NCBI GenBank assembly: GCA_031771865.1
Contig: JASISA010000002.1
Location: 1,054,001 to 1,118,000 of the forward strand
Length of the DNA stretch: 64,000 nucleotides
Origin: Nothophaeocryptopus gaeumannii
Lineage: Eukaryota; Ascomycota; Dothideomycetes; Mycosphaerellales; Mycosphaerellaceae
Reading direction: 5' to 3'
Below, one piece after another: positions 20,268 through 29,895 of the stretch (positions are counted from its first letter, which is position 1; each line of letters opens with the position of its first letter). A program made the position numbers and the translations under genes. The notes under the pieces were generated by a model. It worked only from the letters and a program-made list of their open reading frames with translations, had not been told where the DNA came from and made no database searches.

Positions 20268-21180
20268 TCATACCTCGAGGAGAACCCTTCTCACGCAAGC
20301 CAGGAAGTCGACGAAGAACGATGGGTCGCGATAAAAGACACGAATCGCCTCCCGACGTAGATCAAGGTATCCCAAGTTGAAGGCTTCAGCAATAGCGCGT
20401 GCTTCACCAGGAGAAACCTTCCCGTGAAGGCATGGGTCGCTAATCTTGACCCATTGATCGCGAGTGCTGCGAGGGAAGTACAGGTTGAGATGCTGGATCA
20501 TCGACGCCGCGTCCTTCCCGATACCCTTGAGAAAGAGCCTGAGATCGAAAGACGGATGGTTCGCATTCGGCCCAGAAGGTGTTGCTCTCAAAGTAGATAT
20601 CCATGGCTGCGACTTGGACCTGGGTGCTGACGAGGAAGATGCCAGGGAGCCTCAGATCTCGTGGGTTGACAACGGTTGACGAGCGACGGTGGTAGATGTA
20701 GGGCCGCGTGACGTGGATGGGCTCCTCTTCGATCAGGGCGAGATCGTAGATGACGTTACTTAGTTCGCCTGGCAAGTGCAGGAAGGACGTTGGAGCAGCT
20801 GTTGCATTTGGCCCCCTGGTATAGGTTAGCGATTGGCAAAGAACAGTTGTGATGCTATGAAGGTGACTTACTGCTGCTGCCGAGTAAGATGTTGGACAGT
20901 TGTTGCAAATTGCTGAGCAAAGTCTTCCGGTCCACGGTCAGGTCCGATGTAGAAGGATTCTACAGCGTAGCTGATTGATGTTAAAGAACAGTCTTAGGAG
21001 CTTCATACCTCTACGTCCCATGCTTACAGATATTGCGACCGCGGGCGTCGCACAAGAGAGCCAGGTTGGTTGTGTGCTTGCGTAGGAGCGAGAGAGGATG
21101 GTACCGGAGCTTGAGATGGCAACGAGACAGGAAGACCACTCCAAATTAGCGATACATCCAAGCTTGTGTCGTTGCTCAGT
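20268..21180 (-). pseudogene. Disrupted F-box-like / LPxEL-type hypothetical gene
   Basis: Good splice signals define two introns on the minus strand (20970-21027 and 20816-20871, GTAAGC/GTAAGT donors, the second with a GCTAAC branch site). They join YAVESFYIGPDRGPEDFAQQ to a third exon with LHLPGELSNVIYDLALIEEE, the usual start of fungal F-box-like hypothetical proteins, and VSTQVQVAAMDIYFESNTFW. Just after that, near 20570-20590, the reading continues in another frame (FDLRLFLKGIGKDAASMIQH ... LNLYFPRSTRDQWVK) until a stop at 20268, with no room for an intron. A one-base shift has therefore broken the gene, or there is a sequence error. The first exon and start codon could not be fixed. Confidence 0.5.
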
Positions 21181-21193
21181 CAAAAGCCTACTG

Positions 21194-21430
21194 CTACTTC
21201 TTCTGCTGCGGCTTCTGCTGGGTTCTCTTGAGGCGTTGGATAGGCGTAGCAGTCTGCTTAGCGGAATCGAGGAGTCGTGAGAGCAGGGATGGTCGCGACT
21301 GCTTGTTCTGCTGGGTCTTCTTCTGATGGAATGGCTCGAGGCGTTGAACAGCCGTAGTAATCCCGTTGATGGAATCGAGCAATCTTGAGAACAGAGATGG
21401 CTGCAAAGTAGTGCGTAGAAAGGAGGTCAT
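21194..21430 (-). CDS. Small basic ORF with an internal 36-residue duplication
   Basis: 78 codons from an ATG at 21430 (MTSFLRTTLQPSLFSRLLDS). The protein consists of two similar units of 36 residues, beginning PSLFSRLLDSINGITTAVQR and PSLLSRLLDSAKQTATPIQR, each followed by a Gln/Lys-rich basic spacer; at DNA level the unit repeats with a 108-bp period (from 21231 and from 21339). The ORF ends 14 nt before the presumed first exon of the disrupted F-box-like gene on the same strand and may once have been its 5' exon. Function unknown; it may not be expressed. Confidence 0.3.
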   Translation of the reverse strand: MTSFLRTTLQPSLFSRLLDSINGITTAVQRLEPFHQKKTQQNKQSRPSLLSRLLDSAKQTATPIQRLKRTQQKPQQKK

Positions 21431-21992
21431 AGTCTTTTTTGAAAGCGCCTTGATGGGCTTTCTATTGAAAGTCAGCGATCGATCTTCGGGTGCCGTCTTG
21501 CACAGAGCGTCGTGAGAGACAGGCGATAGCTTGGCAGGCAAATTGCTTGAATAGATCGGGAAGACCTTTGAGGGAGAAGGTCCGTGAGGCAATTATAGAA
21601 GATCCAAATGAGATGCCAAGCCTTGGAAAATGAAGCTTGTGAAGAAACGAAATGTCGTGAGTGAATGAACGTACCTCCACAGCAGCGCACTAGGCCCTCA
21701 TTGGCTGGAAACTAGGTTAAAGGTTGCTCAGAGTGAATATAGAGTAGTCTTGACCCGGATAGAGGTAGAAACATGGCACAACTAGCCCCTGCTCCACTCC
21801 TTCCCACGCGTGAAGCAGTGCTCATATACCGTCTCTGATTGATGGTTGCAGGCTCTTTGAGGCTGAATCCAGGACAAACGTTTGAATTGCATCTTCGCAA
21901 ACAGCTCTGTGCTCTAGGCGTCATGAGTACTTCTCCTGTTGAAGAATAGCAAGTTTTCAAATGCGCAATTCCGTAGCGCGAGCTGCTCCCCT
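21431..21992. other. Intergenic region
   Basis: Region between two minus-strand genes. Short ORFs without similarity only; no promoter element stands out. Confidence 0.35.
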
Positions 21993-22847
21993 TCACTCTC
22001 TGTGCGCAAGGTCAGGGACTTCGATATCGTCTCCCCCAAACTGGAAGTGCTCGGGATGTACAGCTGGTCCACGTTCTTGGTCTTCTGCTTCTCTGTACCA
22101 GCCCAGAGCCTCGAATCTCAATCTCCAGAACCGTAGCCCCTCAAGCTTTTCATCCTCTAGAACATCAAGTCCGCCAAAGCCAAGCGCGGCGTATCTCAAG
22201 AATGCGGCAAGGCAGATATCAGGCAGACCTGGTCCGACATCAGAGCTACCTGGAGCCGCGAGCCAAGGATACTGTTTACGCAGTCCACCTAGATCTTTTG
22301 TCCAGGACTGTAGCTTGACGAGAGCCTTGTTCATCCTCTGCTTCGCATCGAGTCCAGCTGTGGTACTGCGGTGATCTTTAGCAAGACCAGTGTACTCCCA
22401 TGCCGTCTTTGACGCATGGCGGATCCAGACTTGCCAATGTGTCGTAGCCTCGCCAATAATAGCAATGACATCGTCATTGTGTGCTTGAAGGAGCGGATCA
22501 CTGCGGTTCAAAATTGGAGAAGGGTATATCTTCTCAAAGTAATGCAAGATGCTAAGACTCTCATGAATCCATGTCTTTGTCCCGCTTTCCGTATCCTCAA
22601 TGCGTAACGCTGGATGAGTAAATCCTTCTGGGAAGGGGTCTGTAGGGTCTGAAGACACCCAGTCGTCAAGCTCGGGATCCAGGGTGATGATGTTGACCTT
22701 GAGATTAGAAGCCGTTGTCTTTCCAATGGCTAGATCTTCTGGCTTGGCAATGAGGCCTTTGAGGAGCAGATAGTAGGATAGCCTGCGAGGATACAGCCCA
22801 TGTATCCATAGAAACAGCGTATTATGTCGTGTGGGCGGTGATGCCAT
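21993..22847 (-). CDS. Glutathione S-transferase-like protein
   Basis: Single exon of 284 aa from the ATG at 22847. The N-terminal thioredoxin-like part (NTLFLWIHGLYPRRLSYYLL) is followed by THPALRIEDTESGTKTWIHE and SLSILHYFEKIYPSP, i.e. the cis-Pro region and the Glu-Ser glutathione-binding motif before the 'LEY' helix of GSTs. The C-terminal all-helical domain includes ALVKLQSWTKDLGGLRKQYP and DICLAAFLRYAALGFGGLDV. Expected function is glutathione conjugation or peroxide reduction in the cytosol; the subgroup and substrate cannot be told. There is no clear catalytic Ser/Cys in the usual N-terminal position (a Tyr-Pro occurs instead), so the GSH-activating residue is uncertain. Length is slightly above the common 210-250 aa. 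Confidence 0.75.
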   Translation of the reverse strand: MASPPTRHNTLFLWIHGLYPRRLSYYLLLKGLIAKPEDLAIGKTTASNLKVNIITLDPELDDWVSSDPTDPFPEGFTHPALRIEDTESGTKTWIHESLSILHYFEKIYPSPILNRSDPLLQAHNDDVIAIIGEATTHWQVWIRHASKTAWEYTGLAKDHRSTTAGLDAKQRMNKALVKLQSWTKDLGGLRKQYPWLAAPGSSDVGPGLPDICLAAFLRYAALGFGGLDVLEDEKLEGLRFWRLRFEALGWYREAEDQERGPAVHPEHFQFGGDDIEVPDLAHRE

Positions 22848-23216
22848 CGCGTGAGCCGTGCTTTTAAACCGCAGCTACGCTTCTGTCGTTGAATTTGCGG
22901 TGTATGCATTGATCCGTTCGCAACGAGATCTTTTCAGCTGTGATAGCGTGACTCGCTACCGACTGCGAGACCAAATTAGCCGCGACTCTAGCCTTAACCT
23001 CCGCTTATGTCATGTCCGAGGAGGGGCTTGTCTGGTAAGTAAGATCGCGTTCGCGAAGATACTATTCGGCTCCTGCATCTCTTTCAAGCTTGTTGCCAAA
23101 CAAGACCGATCTTGGCTGAGCGAGAGACATTCATAGACAATCCGCCATACCCATCCCAGTCAACGTCCTGGCCCTCAGCAGCTTCCACTCCCTCCAATCA
23201 ACCCAAAGTAGCCAAT
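22848..23216. other. Intergenic region
   Basis: 369 bp upstream of the GST-like gene and downstream of the SnoaL-like ORF. On the minus strand, 23225-23130 carries an open stretch (LLWVDWREWKLLRA) that looks like a frameshifted continuation of the SnoaL-like protein. Confidence 0.35.
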
Positions 23217-23600
23217 TCAGAGTACCGATCTCAAAACTCCTTCAGGAACTCCAGAATGCTCACCGCTGCTCCAGAGCTCCGCTGTGCTAACTGTCTTATG
23301 GAAGGTCACGGTGGAGTCTATCACTCGTGTCTTCCAGTTCAGATGTTGCTCGGCACTCTTCTTCAAGACCTGCAACATCTCCGGAATGGCCATATGTCGC
23401 GTGCAAACACCGTCTTGGTTGTCGTATATCGCTGTGGATGTGGCCGAGATCTTGAAGTCAGGTGCGATCGTCTTGGTCCAGATTGATGAGGTCCGATTGA
23501 AGTCGCGAGCATTCATTGCTTCGATGAGGGATAAAGCAACGCTCTTGAGGTACGAAGCTGCGAGCTCGTCTTCCTGATCGTCCGTCATACCGAGTCTCAT
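23217..23600 (-). CDS. SnoaL/NTF2-like small protein, possibly truncated
   Basis: 127 codons from the ATG at 23600. The order of helices and strands fits the SnoaL-like NTF2 fold: a helix (ASYLKSVALSLIEAMNARDF), WTKTIAPDFKISATSTAIYD, a second helical part (MAIPEMLQVLKKSAEQHLNW) and strands ending in STAELWSSGEHSGVPEGVLR. Fungal relatives normally continue for two more strands after the GxPEGVxR-type turn. Here the frame stops a few codons later, and a plausible last strand (LLWVDWREWKLLRA) is found just downstream in another frame. It is either a short functional variant or a recently frameshifted gene. Family roles range from polyketide cyclisation to steroid isomerisation; none can be assigned. 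Confidence 0.5.
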   Translation of the reverse strand: MRLGMTDDQEDELAASYLKSVALSLIEAMNARDFNRTSSIWTKTIAPDFKISATSTAIYDNQDGVCTRHMAIPEMLQVLKKSAEQHLNWKTRVIDSTVTFHKTVSTAELWSSGEHSGVPEGVLRSVL

Positions 23601-23970
23601 TATTGCATGTTTGACGTTAGTATGCTGTTGTCAGAAATATCTGACCAGCTGGAAACTCTACCTGTCAGCCGCAAGCCGCAAAAGTCAGGCGAGATGTATG
23701 GCAGCGCATTCCTTTCTGGAAGAGGCGACTCACGAGGGGTAGTGATCATCATTATCATCACATACGGCAGCACGGTATTAGTTAATGTATATTTTGTTCG
23801 CCAGATGGGCTATCCATCGTCACTTCCACATTGTTTCACAGCAGCATTCCAAGGCCACTTCGTTCCCGTGTCGATGTCTCTCAAACCCGTCTCTCCACAC
23901 CATGTATACACCCGCTTCCAAGCTCAAGTCATCACAAAGCAGCGCGATCATTGCAGTCTGGCAGACACCA
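23601..23970. other. Intergenic region
   Basis: 370 bp between two minus-strand genes; it holds the 5' region of the SnoaL-like ORF and the 3' end of the acetate permease. Nothing coding was recognised. Confidence 0.35.
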
Positions 23971-25163
23971 TCAGACAGCGTCTTCGACAGCATCTTGTTT
24001 CTTCTTGCCGAACAGTGGCAGCCTTCGAGGATTCCGCGCAGCTTTTCCAGCACGTAGCTCCGTCAGCGAAGGAACCACATTTGAAAGATCGCCAAGCGGA
24101 ATGGGCAGGGGAAAGTCGACACTTGGTAAGACCAAGCCCGCGAACAAATACCAGCCCACCATGTTACAGGCGAATAACACTCCTCCTGCGCCCTGCAAGC
24201 TATCAGCGATGGATCTTGGCCGGCAGACTCGTCGGACTTACGACTTGACAATCGTGGGCTTTGTCCATGTTGCCTTCCGCCACGTGGTAGAATACCGCAG
24301 CCAGAAGCGCAACACCAGTGACGATGAGGGCGAACAGTACGACGAAGACGACGTTGGTGCGAAAGGTGCAGATGAAGAAGAAGAACATCAGAACTGTGAA
24401 GGCAATCCAGTGATCACCTTTCAATGATCACATCAGCAAGAGTCTCAAGGAGGACGGACGACCCATACCGTAACCTGCATTCCATGCTTGAGACGTGAGT
24501 CCAAGTGTTGGCTGTGAAGGATCTGTCGAGAAGGCCGAATAGGTGTCGAACCATGGAATCAATGTGCCGCCATAAGACGCGTAGAAGGAGCCTAACTTGT
24601 GTGAGCGCGATGTCCTTGCAGTCCACCGATTTCAGTCTTACCGAAAGTTGCGAAGACGAGGAACGGGAAGGTGTTGCCAAGTAGGAACTCGAAGATACCA
24701 GCCATCCACATCAGAACTCCACCATAGAAAATCACATCGGCACTGCGAATTGTCCATCAGTGCGACACGTTCTCGAATCAGAATGGTCTGGAGCCTACTT
24801 GTTGATGGTACCGTATCCTGTTGCGCCTCGCCATTCCATTAATTGCATCGTAATAGGCATCAGGCTCATCTCGAAACCAATGATGCCTCTGTTCAATGAT
24901 CAGCCAGGAATTCAATGTCGTGACGCTCTCACTTACAGAGGAGTCGGGTTGCCCAAGATCTTCTGCAAAGGATGTCGGGACGGCAGTCTCTCCATTTTCG
25001 GCTGAAGATAGAGCTTCTCGAAGAGGTCCGAGGAAATTGTCACACTGCCCGTCCCAGAGGTCTTGATCCTCTGAAGTGTGTCATCCAGATCCTCACCGAC
25101 GCTATGTTTGCCATTGACATCGTCGTGGAAGTCTCTTGCGATGCTGTCTGGCTGACCCTCCAT
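23971..25163 (-). CDS. GPR1/FUN34/YaaH (AceTr) family acetate/monocarboxylate permease
   Basis: Six exons on the minus strand: 25163-24937, 24888-24799, 24742-24642, 24591-24475, 24417-24242 and 24192-23971, joined in consistent phase by five introns of 48-57 nt, give 310 aa. A hydrophilic N-terminus leads into the family signature GNPTPLGIIGFEMSLMP across the first junction (the NPxPLGL motif at about residues 71-77, part of the channel constriction). Six helices follow, e.g. ADVIFYGGVLMWMAGIFEFL, FATFGSFYASYGGTLIPWF, FTVLMFFFFICTFRTNVVF and the last helix with NMVGWYLFAGLVL. Ato1/AcpA relatives carry acetate and succinate across the plasma membrane with protons, and their genes respond to acetate and carbon catabolite control; regulation here is not visible. 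The many small introns are typical for this family in fungi. Confidence 0.88.
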
Positions 25164-26718
25164 TTTGACGGTCTACGCTTCTCGAGTGATCTGTGGTGTG
25201 AAGTCAATGCTACTCTTCGCGGCGCTGAAGAATGGTAAAAAACGTGCAAGCGGGAGCATGCTAGGTAATGAGTTCTTTCAAAATCCGTCCGTCATCTTGC
25301 ACCTTTGGTCAGCAGATGTGAACAGCTCGCAGCCACTGCAGCTGGATGTCCAGCATGTCAATGAATTCCCTTGATCCGGAGTAAGATCGTGAGACGGGAA
25401 CAGACCACACGTTGCCCGTTCAGCTCTTGTTGACGTGCATGTAGCCGTTGAAGGCAGCGGATGCCCTTGTTGCCAAGAGCGGAGGTATAAAGTCAGAGCC
25501 TTTTAAGAACTGGAGAATGCGGAGAATGCCTGCTCTGGACATGGGAAGTAGTTGCGGTGCTGTGGCTCGCTTTCATGGTGCTTACGGAACACAGCCCCGT
25601 CCGGCGTCCGCATCCGTGCTCCACCGCGATCATTCTGTTGGTTGGAGACGCTGTGTAGACGAGTGGTGCCCGGTTCAGCGGGAAAAGCGGAGGCTCGTTG
25701 CAGAGAAGAATGAGGTTCCATCACACAGCCCGTGTCGGGCACAGATACAGACGCAAAAGGATTGGACTGTGTGAAGGAAGCGCGGAGTCGAAGAGGGACG
25801 TGAAGTGAACTCTTCTGGGAATGCACAGACTCCGGGAAGACCCGGACGCAATCTCCTTGCTCCCCTCCTCTCTTTACCATTGAGTGTTTTCTCTTCACAG
25901 CCCACCGCCTCGTCACTTGATGACAATTCAGGCAGCTTTTCTTCCGGGAAGAAGTCAACAAGTCTGTGTGAACGACTGCGATGAAAAAGCTCAACAGCAA
26001 GCCAGCACGATCTGTCGGGTGACATCGGACTGACCTCTGGCATAAACACTCGTTCGGTAGCGTCTCTTCGAACCCGGTTCTGTGGCTCGCCTGGCCGACG
26101 TCGCGTCAAACTTGAGAGGACAGTATATGTGCACGTTTTCCTTTCGTCTCGTCTTGTCTTCACCCGGCCTTCTGAAGGTCCTCTGGGTGACGACGACGAC
26201 GGTGCAAACACTCTTGCGCATGATCACACCCATCCTTTCTTGAGTTGTTTCCGGCCACAAGCTGAGGAGTATGCCTTTGAGAAGACGGAGGGTGCTTCCT
26301 TGAGACCAATGGAACGGAAAGCGCGAGGGAAGTCGAAGCCCGGAACGCCAGACTTCGGCAGTGATATTCTCCTGCGAGGCTTCTGCTCAATATCCGGACC
26401 CATCTCCTCTTATGGCTTGGGTCATCAATGGTGAAAGATAACTACCAAGTTTTGGAGTTGCTCTGTTTGGTGAACGCGGAGCCCTTGGCAAACCTAAAGT
26501 TTAAGCATCATGACCTCAAGATATCCACACAATCTCACAAGCCTTTGATTGCACCGCGTCAAAGGCCGCTGAGCGAGTGGTGGCCAAGCCACGATCGTAG
26601 AACGACCTGAATTCCGGTACAATTCACATGCATACAAGGCATTCAGCGTGCATTCGTGGCTTGATCAAGCAGCTCAACAATCTACAGGCCCGAAACCAGC
26701 GAAACTTTGGCCACTTTT
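25164..26718. other. Long intergenic region
   Basis: About 1.55 kb upstream of both the acetate permease (minus) and the acyltransferase relic (plus). ORFs are short and overlap on both strands; none resembles a known protein. An Arg/Ser-rich composition on the minus strand (25.5-26.2 kb) looks like random GC-rich reading. Confidence 0.4.
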
Positions 26719-28055
26719 ATGCAGCGAGATGGCCAATGGGTTCAGAGCACGCTGATGCCCCTTTCGTCCATCCTCCTGTCAGACACGGACACGACGTTAT
26801 TATGGCCGACGGTTAAGTATCTTCCATTCCTTCCTTTCAATATCACCAGATTTCCTCCCGACCTCACCTCACGACAGTCGCGAGCGTTGAGAGTGATTGC
26901 CACAGCACCCAAGATAGTCTTCTGCTTCGCCGGCCAAGGCTATGTTCCCCTGGAAGCTTCGCGAGATTTGTATCGCAGCTCATATGTATTCCAAGAATCC
27001 ATTGACAGCATCGATGCCGAGATTCAAAATGCCATTGAGCATAACGAGCTCGAGCAAAAGTTCATCCCCATCCGCGAATTCCTCCTAGAGACCGAGATCC
27101 GCCCTGCCTATGTGCCGCCCTTCGGAGACAGCAATGGACAAAGTCACGTCAACGAACTCACAACACCACCGGCACCATTGATAATCTTCTCAAGCCAATA
27201 CGCTCTCGCTAAAACGATCAAAGCTCTTGATATCGAACCTACAGACATCGCAGGCTACTCTCTCGGCGAACACTGCGCTTCCATGGTTACAGGCTCCCTA
27301 CCATTAGCAGCAGGTATCAAGCTCCTTCTCCGAAGAGAATGCCTTTTCGCAGACCGCAACCTAATCCCAGCCGAAGGAGGCATGATGACCGTCCAAGCAC
27401 CACCCTGCGAAACAGCAACTTTCCTCGCCCAAAACGGCATCTGCGGCTCAGCAGATATCTCAGGCTACCCTCATCCCAATTCCACGATCCTCTCCGGAGA
27501 CGCAGCAGCTCTCGATGAAATCCACGCGAAATCTCAGAAACAGAAGCATCTCCCGGAGGAATCTCAGCCCAACGCCGCGCAATTAAATTCGGCATGCACG
27601 CAACCCACGTCTCAGGCGTCGCGTCCGAACTTCGCAAAAATCCCCATATCTTCCCCTCAACCGATTCCGTCGACGCCTACGTCCGTCTCGGCGTCAATCA
27701 CTGGTCCAACATTTCCGGGACCCAACTTCCCACCTTCACCCCCTTGAACGCGGCATACTGGGCTACTCACCTCACCACGCCCATCCACTACTGTCAATGT
27801 ATTCAAGGGATTTATGCCGACAGTACCAAGACGGGTGGGGAGATTATATTTTTGGATTTGGGCATGGGTCCACGATTGACGAGGTTGGTGCAGAACACTC
27901 TACAGGAGACGGCGGAGTGGAAGAATGGGAGGATTAGGGCGATGAATTGTATTGTGAGTACGGCGATTGAGGAGGATGTTAAGAATGAGCAAGGGTGGGC
28001 TATGAGGACGCAGAGGGAGAGTTTGAAGCCGTTATTGGTTGGAGAAAGGAGCTAA
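26719..28055 (+). pseudogene. Stand-alone PKS-type acyltransferase (AT) domain, frameshifted
   Basis: Two overlapping frames make up one acyltransferase domain. The first (ATG at 26719, or an inner start) contains PKIVFCFAGQGYVPLEA, the AT entry motif, and IAGYSLGEHCASMVTGSLPL, which aligns with the GHSLGE nucleophile motif of malonyl/acyl-CoA transacylases: Ser and Glu kept, His replaced by Tyr. It then runs through NSTILSGDAAALDEIH. From about 27530 the similarity moves to the next frame (GISAQRRAIKFGMHATHVSG, then LNAAYWATHLTTPIHYCQCI and EIIFLDLGMGPRLTRLV), which ends at 28055. There is no GT-AG intron at the change of frame, so a one-base indel is the simplest reading. No ketosynthase or ACP lies nearby. 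The 5' end may also hide an intron (GTTAAG at 26812). Likely a decayed relic of a polyketide-type gene or a stand-alone transacylase. Confidence 0.6.
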
Positions 28056-28603
28056 TGAAGGTTTGGTGATTGACGACTTTTGTGTGGTGTATCGGTGTTT
28101 TAGAAAGATTACGAAGATACCCGAATATAGATGAACGAGACGTTTACGAACATTGAAGCTTGCTGACAACGTGTTCAAAGCAGCAGCATGGTGTCTGCTA
28201 CAAAACCCTTGTCCCATCGCCCTACAGTTGTATCACGTCCGCCTGAGAAAGGCAAAGTGTTTCGACCAGAAACCAAACACCATAAACTCAAGCACAGATG
28301 GGGTATTATTAGAGTAAGGATGTAGTCTACAACAGCGCAAGGGCAGGCTCCAAAAACCCAGACATGCCCGAGTCATGGCTGTAACACACTGTCATCGCTG
28401 CACCATCGTGCATCCCATTAGCACAACTGGGGCCTCTCCACTTCCCGAAAATTGCTATCTTCAACATCATACGAAGGACGAACCCAGCTCGAGTGAGGCG
28501 AGCTCACAAAGCTCTCATACCGCGAACTGGTAGATGAGGCCGTATCCTCGATGTCGGTTAGGTAGAGTTCGACACCGTCCAGTTGCAGGGGAGGAAGTGC
28601 CCA
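28056..28603. other. Convergent intergenic region
   Basis: 548 bp between the 3' ends of the acyltransferase relic (+) and the rhodopsin gene (-). Expected to contain both 3' UTRs; no other signal was seen. Confidence 0.4.
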
Positions 28604-29895
28604 TCACGCAGCGGCCGTGCCATCATTGGCTGGATGGGGGCCTTGCGCAGGACTGGACTCGCGCACGCCCTCAGATGCTGATGTCTCGTCCTTGCGCTCT
28701 GGCGGGTTCAAATCACGGCTCTCTTCGTTCCTGTGGTATGCAAAGTCTTCGTCGTAGTCTCTGAATTTCAATCCCATCCGGTGTGGCTCGATCTTGCGGT
28801 GGAGGATCAAGAAGACGACCGAGAAGAACGGCTTTGCCATCATGTCGCAGACACCATAGTAGACCGCCTCTGAGTTTGGAGCAATGATATTACCTCCCTC
28901 GCACACGCCCCATCCGATGCTACAGAGCTGTTAGTATAGACTTCTTCGGATCTAACATATTGGTGAGAAAGTTACGGGTATGGTGTCCAGACAATGATTA
29001 GCCAAGCCATGCAAATCGTGTAGCATCGTTTGATATCCGTCCCAAGGTGCTTGGCGTACTTGCGGCCTTGCCATACCAGCATCCAAAAGACAAAGTACCT
29101 GTTCTAGACATCAGCAAGGATCAAAGAGGTACAGCTTGCATCGCAGAAACGCACCAAGCCGCCATGCCGAAGCCGAAGAAACCTGTTCGGGTTAGCCAGG
29201 ATTAACGAAGAATAGAGCCGCATCGCGAAACACGCACCCCACTTGTAGCTGGTACTCGTCACAGCTCCAACGAGACCGCAGATGATCATGATCTCGTTGA
29301 TGAAGACTGCAAATCGGTCAGTGACTTGGCAATTCAGACTGGAAGCTGCAGCAGCTTACGTGTGAAGCCGATTGTTGGCGCTGGGATACCTGCAGTCAAG
29401 AGCAAGCATAGCAGCAGCAAAGGCGTAGTGATGAACCTGCATCGCAGTCAGTCGCGAACATTTCGTTGCTAGGGAATGTTCAGATAACTCACCAATCCAC
29501 ATAGCGAGTCCAAAAGATCTCACGAGCAAGACCTTCAACTCTTCTATCCCCCCGATGGAATTCGACCGAGATTGGCGTCATCCCCAGATCGGATCCCATC
29601 GCATAGTATGAGATCGACGCGACGAGATTTGCGCCAGCTAACAGGTAGAAGAAGAGCCGGTCAGTGCGGCGCTTGGTCAAGGACGCAGCGATGAGTACAA
29701 CGCCCGTGAAACCCAGGAACGTCATCACCGAATAGTAGAACTGGCATTCTCGTCAACTGGTTGACCCCTTCTGGCCACTCAAGAGGGAGCACATACACTA
29801 GAACCAGCTCTGGTGATGTGAATGTCTGCTGTCCTGCCGTTGGCGATTGGCGGGTTGTCGCCAACGGCGGTGTTACGCCTATCGAAGCTGGCCAT
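28604..29895 (-). CDS. Microbial (type I) rhodopsin, fungal opsin, with Cys at the proton-donor position
   Basis: Seven exons (29895-29797, 29740-29493, 29436-29360, 29306-29238, 29182-29155, 29098-28976, 28919-28604) joined by 53-63 nt introns in consistent phase give 319 aa; exon 5 is only 28 nt. Seven helices follow a short N-terminus (MASFDRRNTAVGDN). Helix C reads FWTRYVDWFITTPLLLLCLL and aligns without gaps to bacteriorhodopsin's RYADWLFTTPLLLLDL: Asp115 is the Schiff-base counter-ion (D85), Trp, Thr, Thr and Pro are kept, but the internal proton donor Asp96 is Cys126. Helix G (YYGVCDMMAKPFFSVVFLI) has Asp240 (D212) and the retinal-binding Lys244 (K216). So it should bind retinal and respond to light at a cell membrane. 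A pump with a slow photocycle or a sensory role are both possible. The C-terminal 60 residues are a charged tail. The next gene upstream is a P450; no carotenoid gene is adjacent. Confidence 0.93.
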
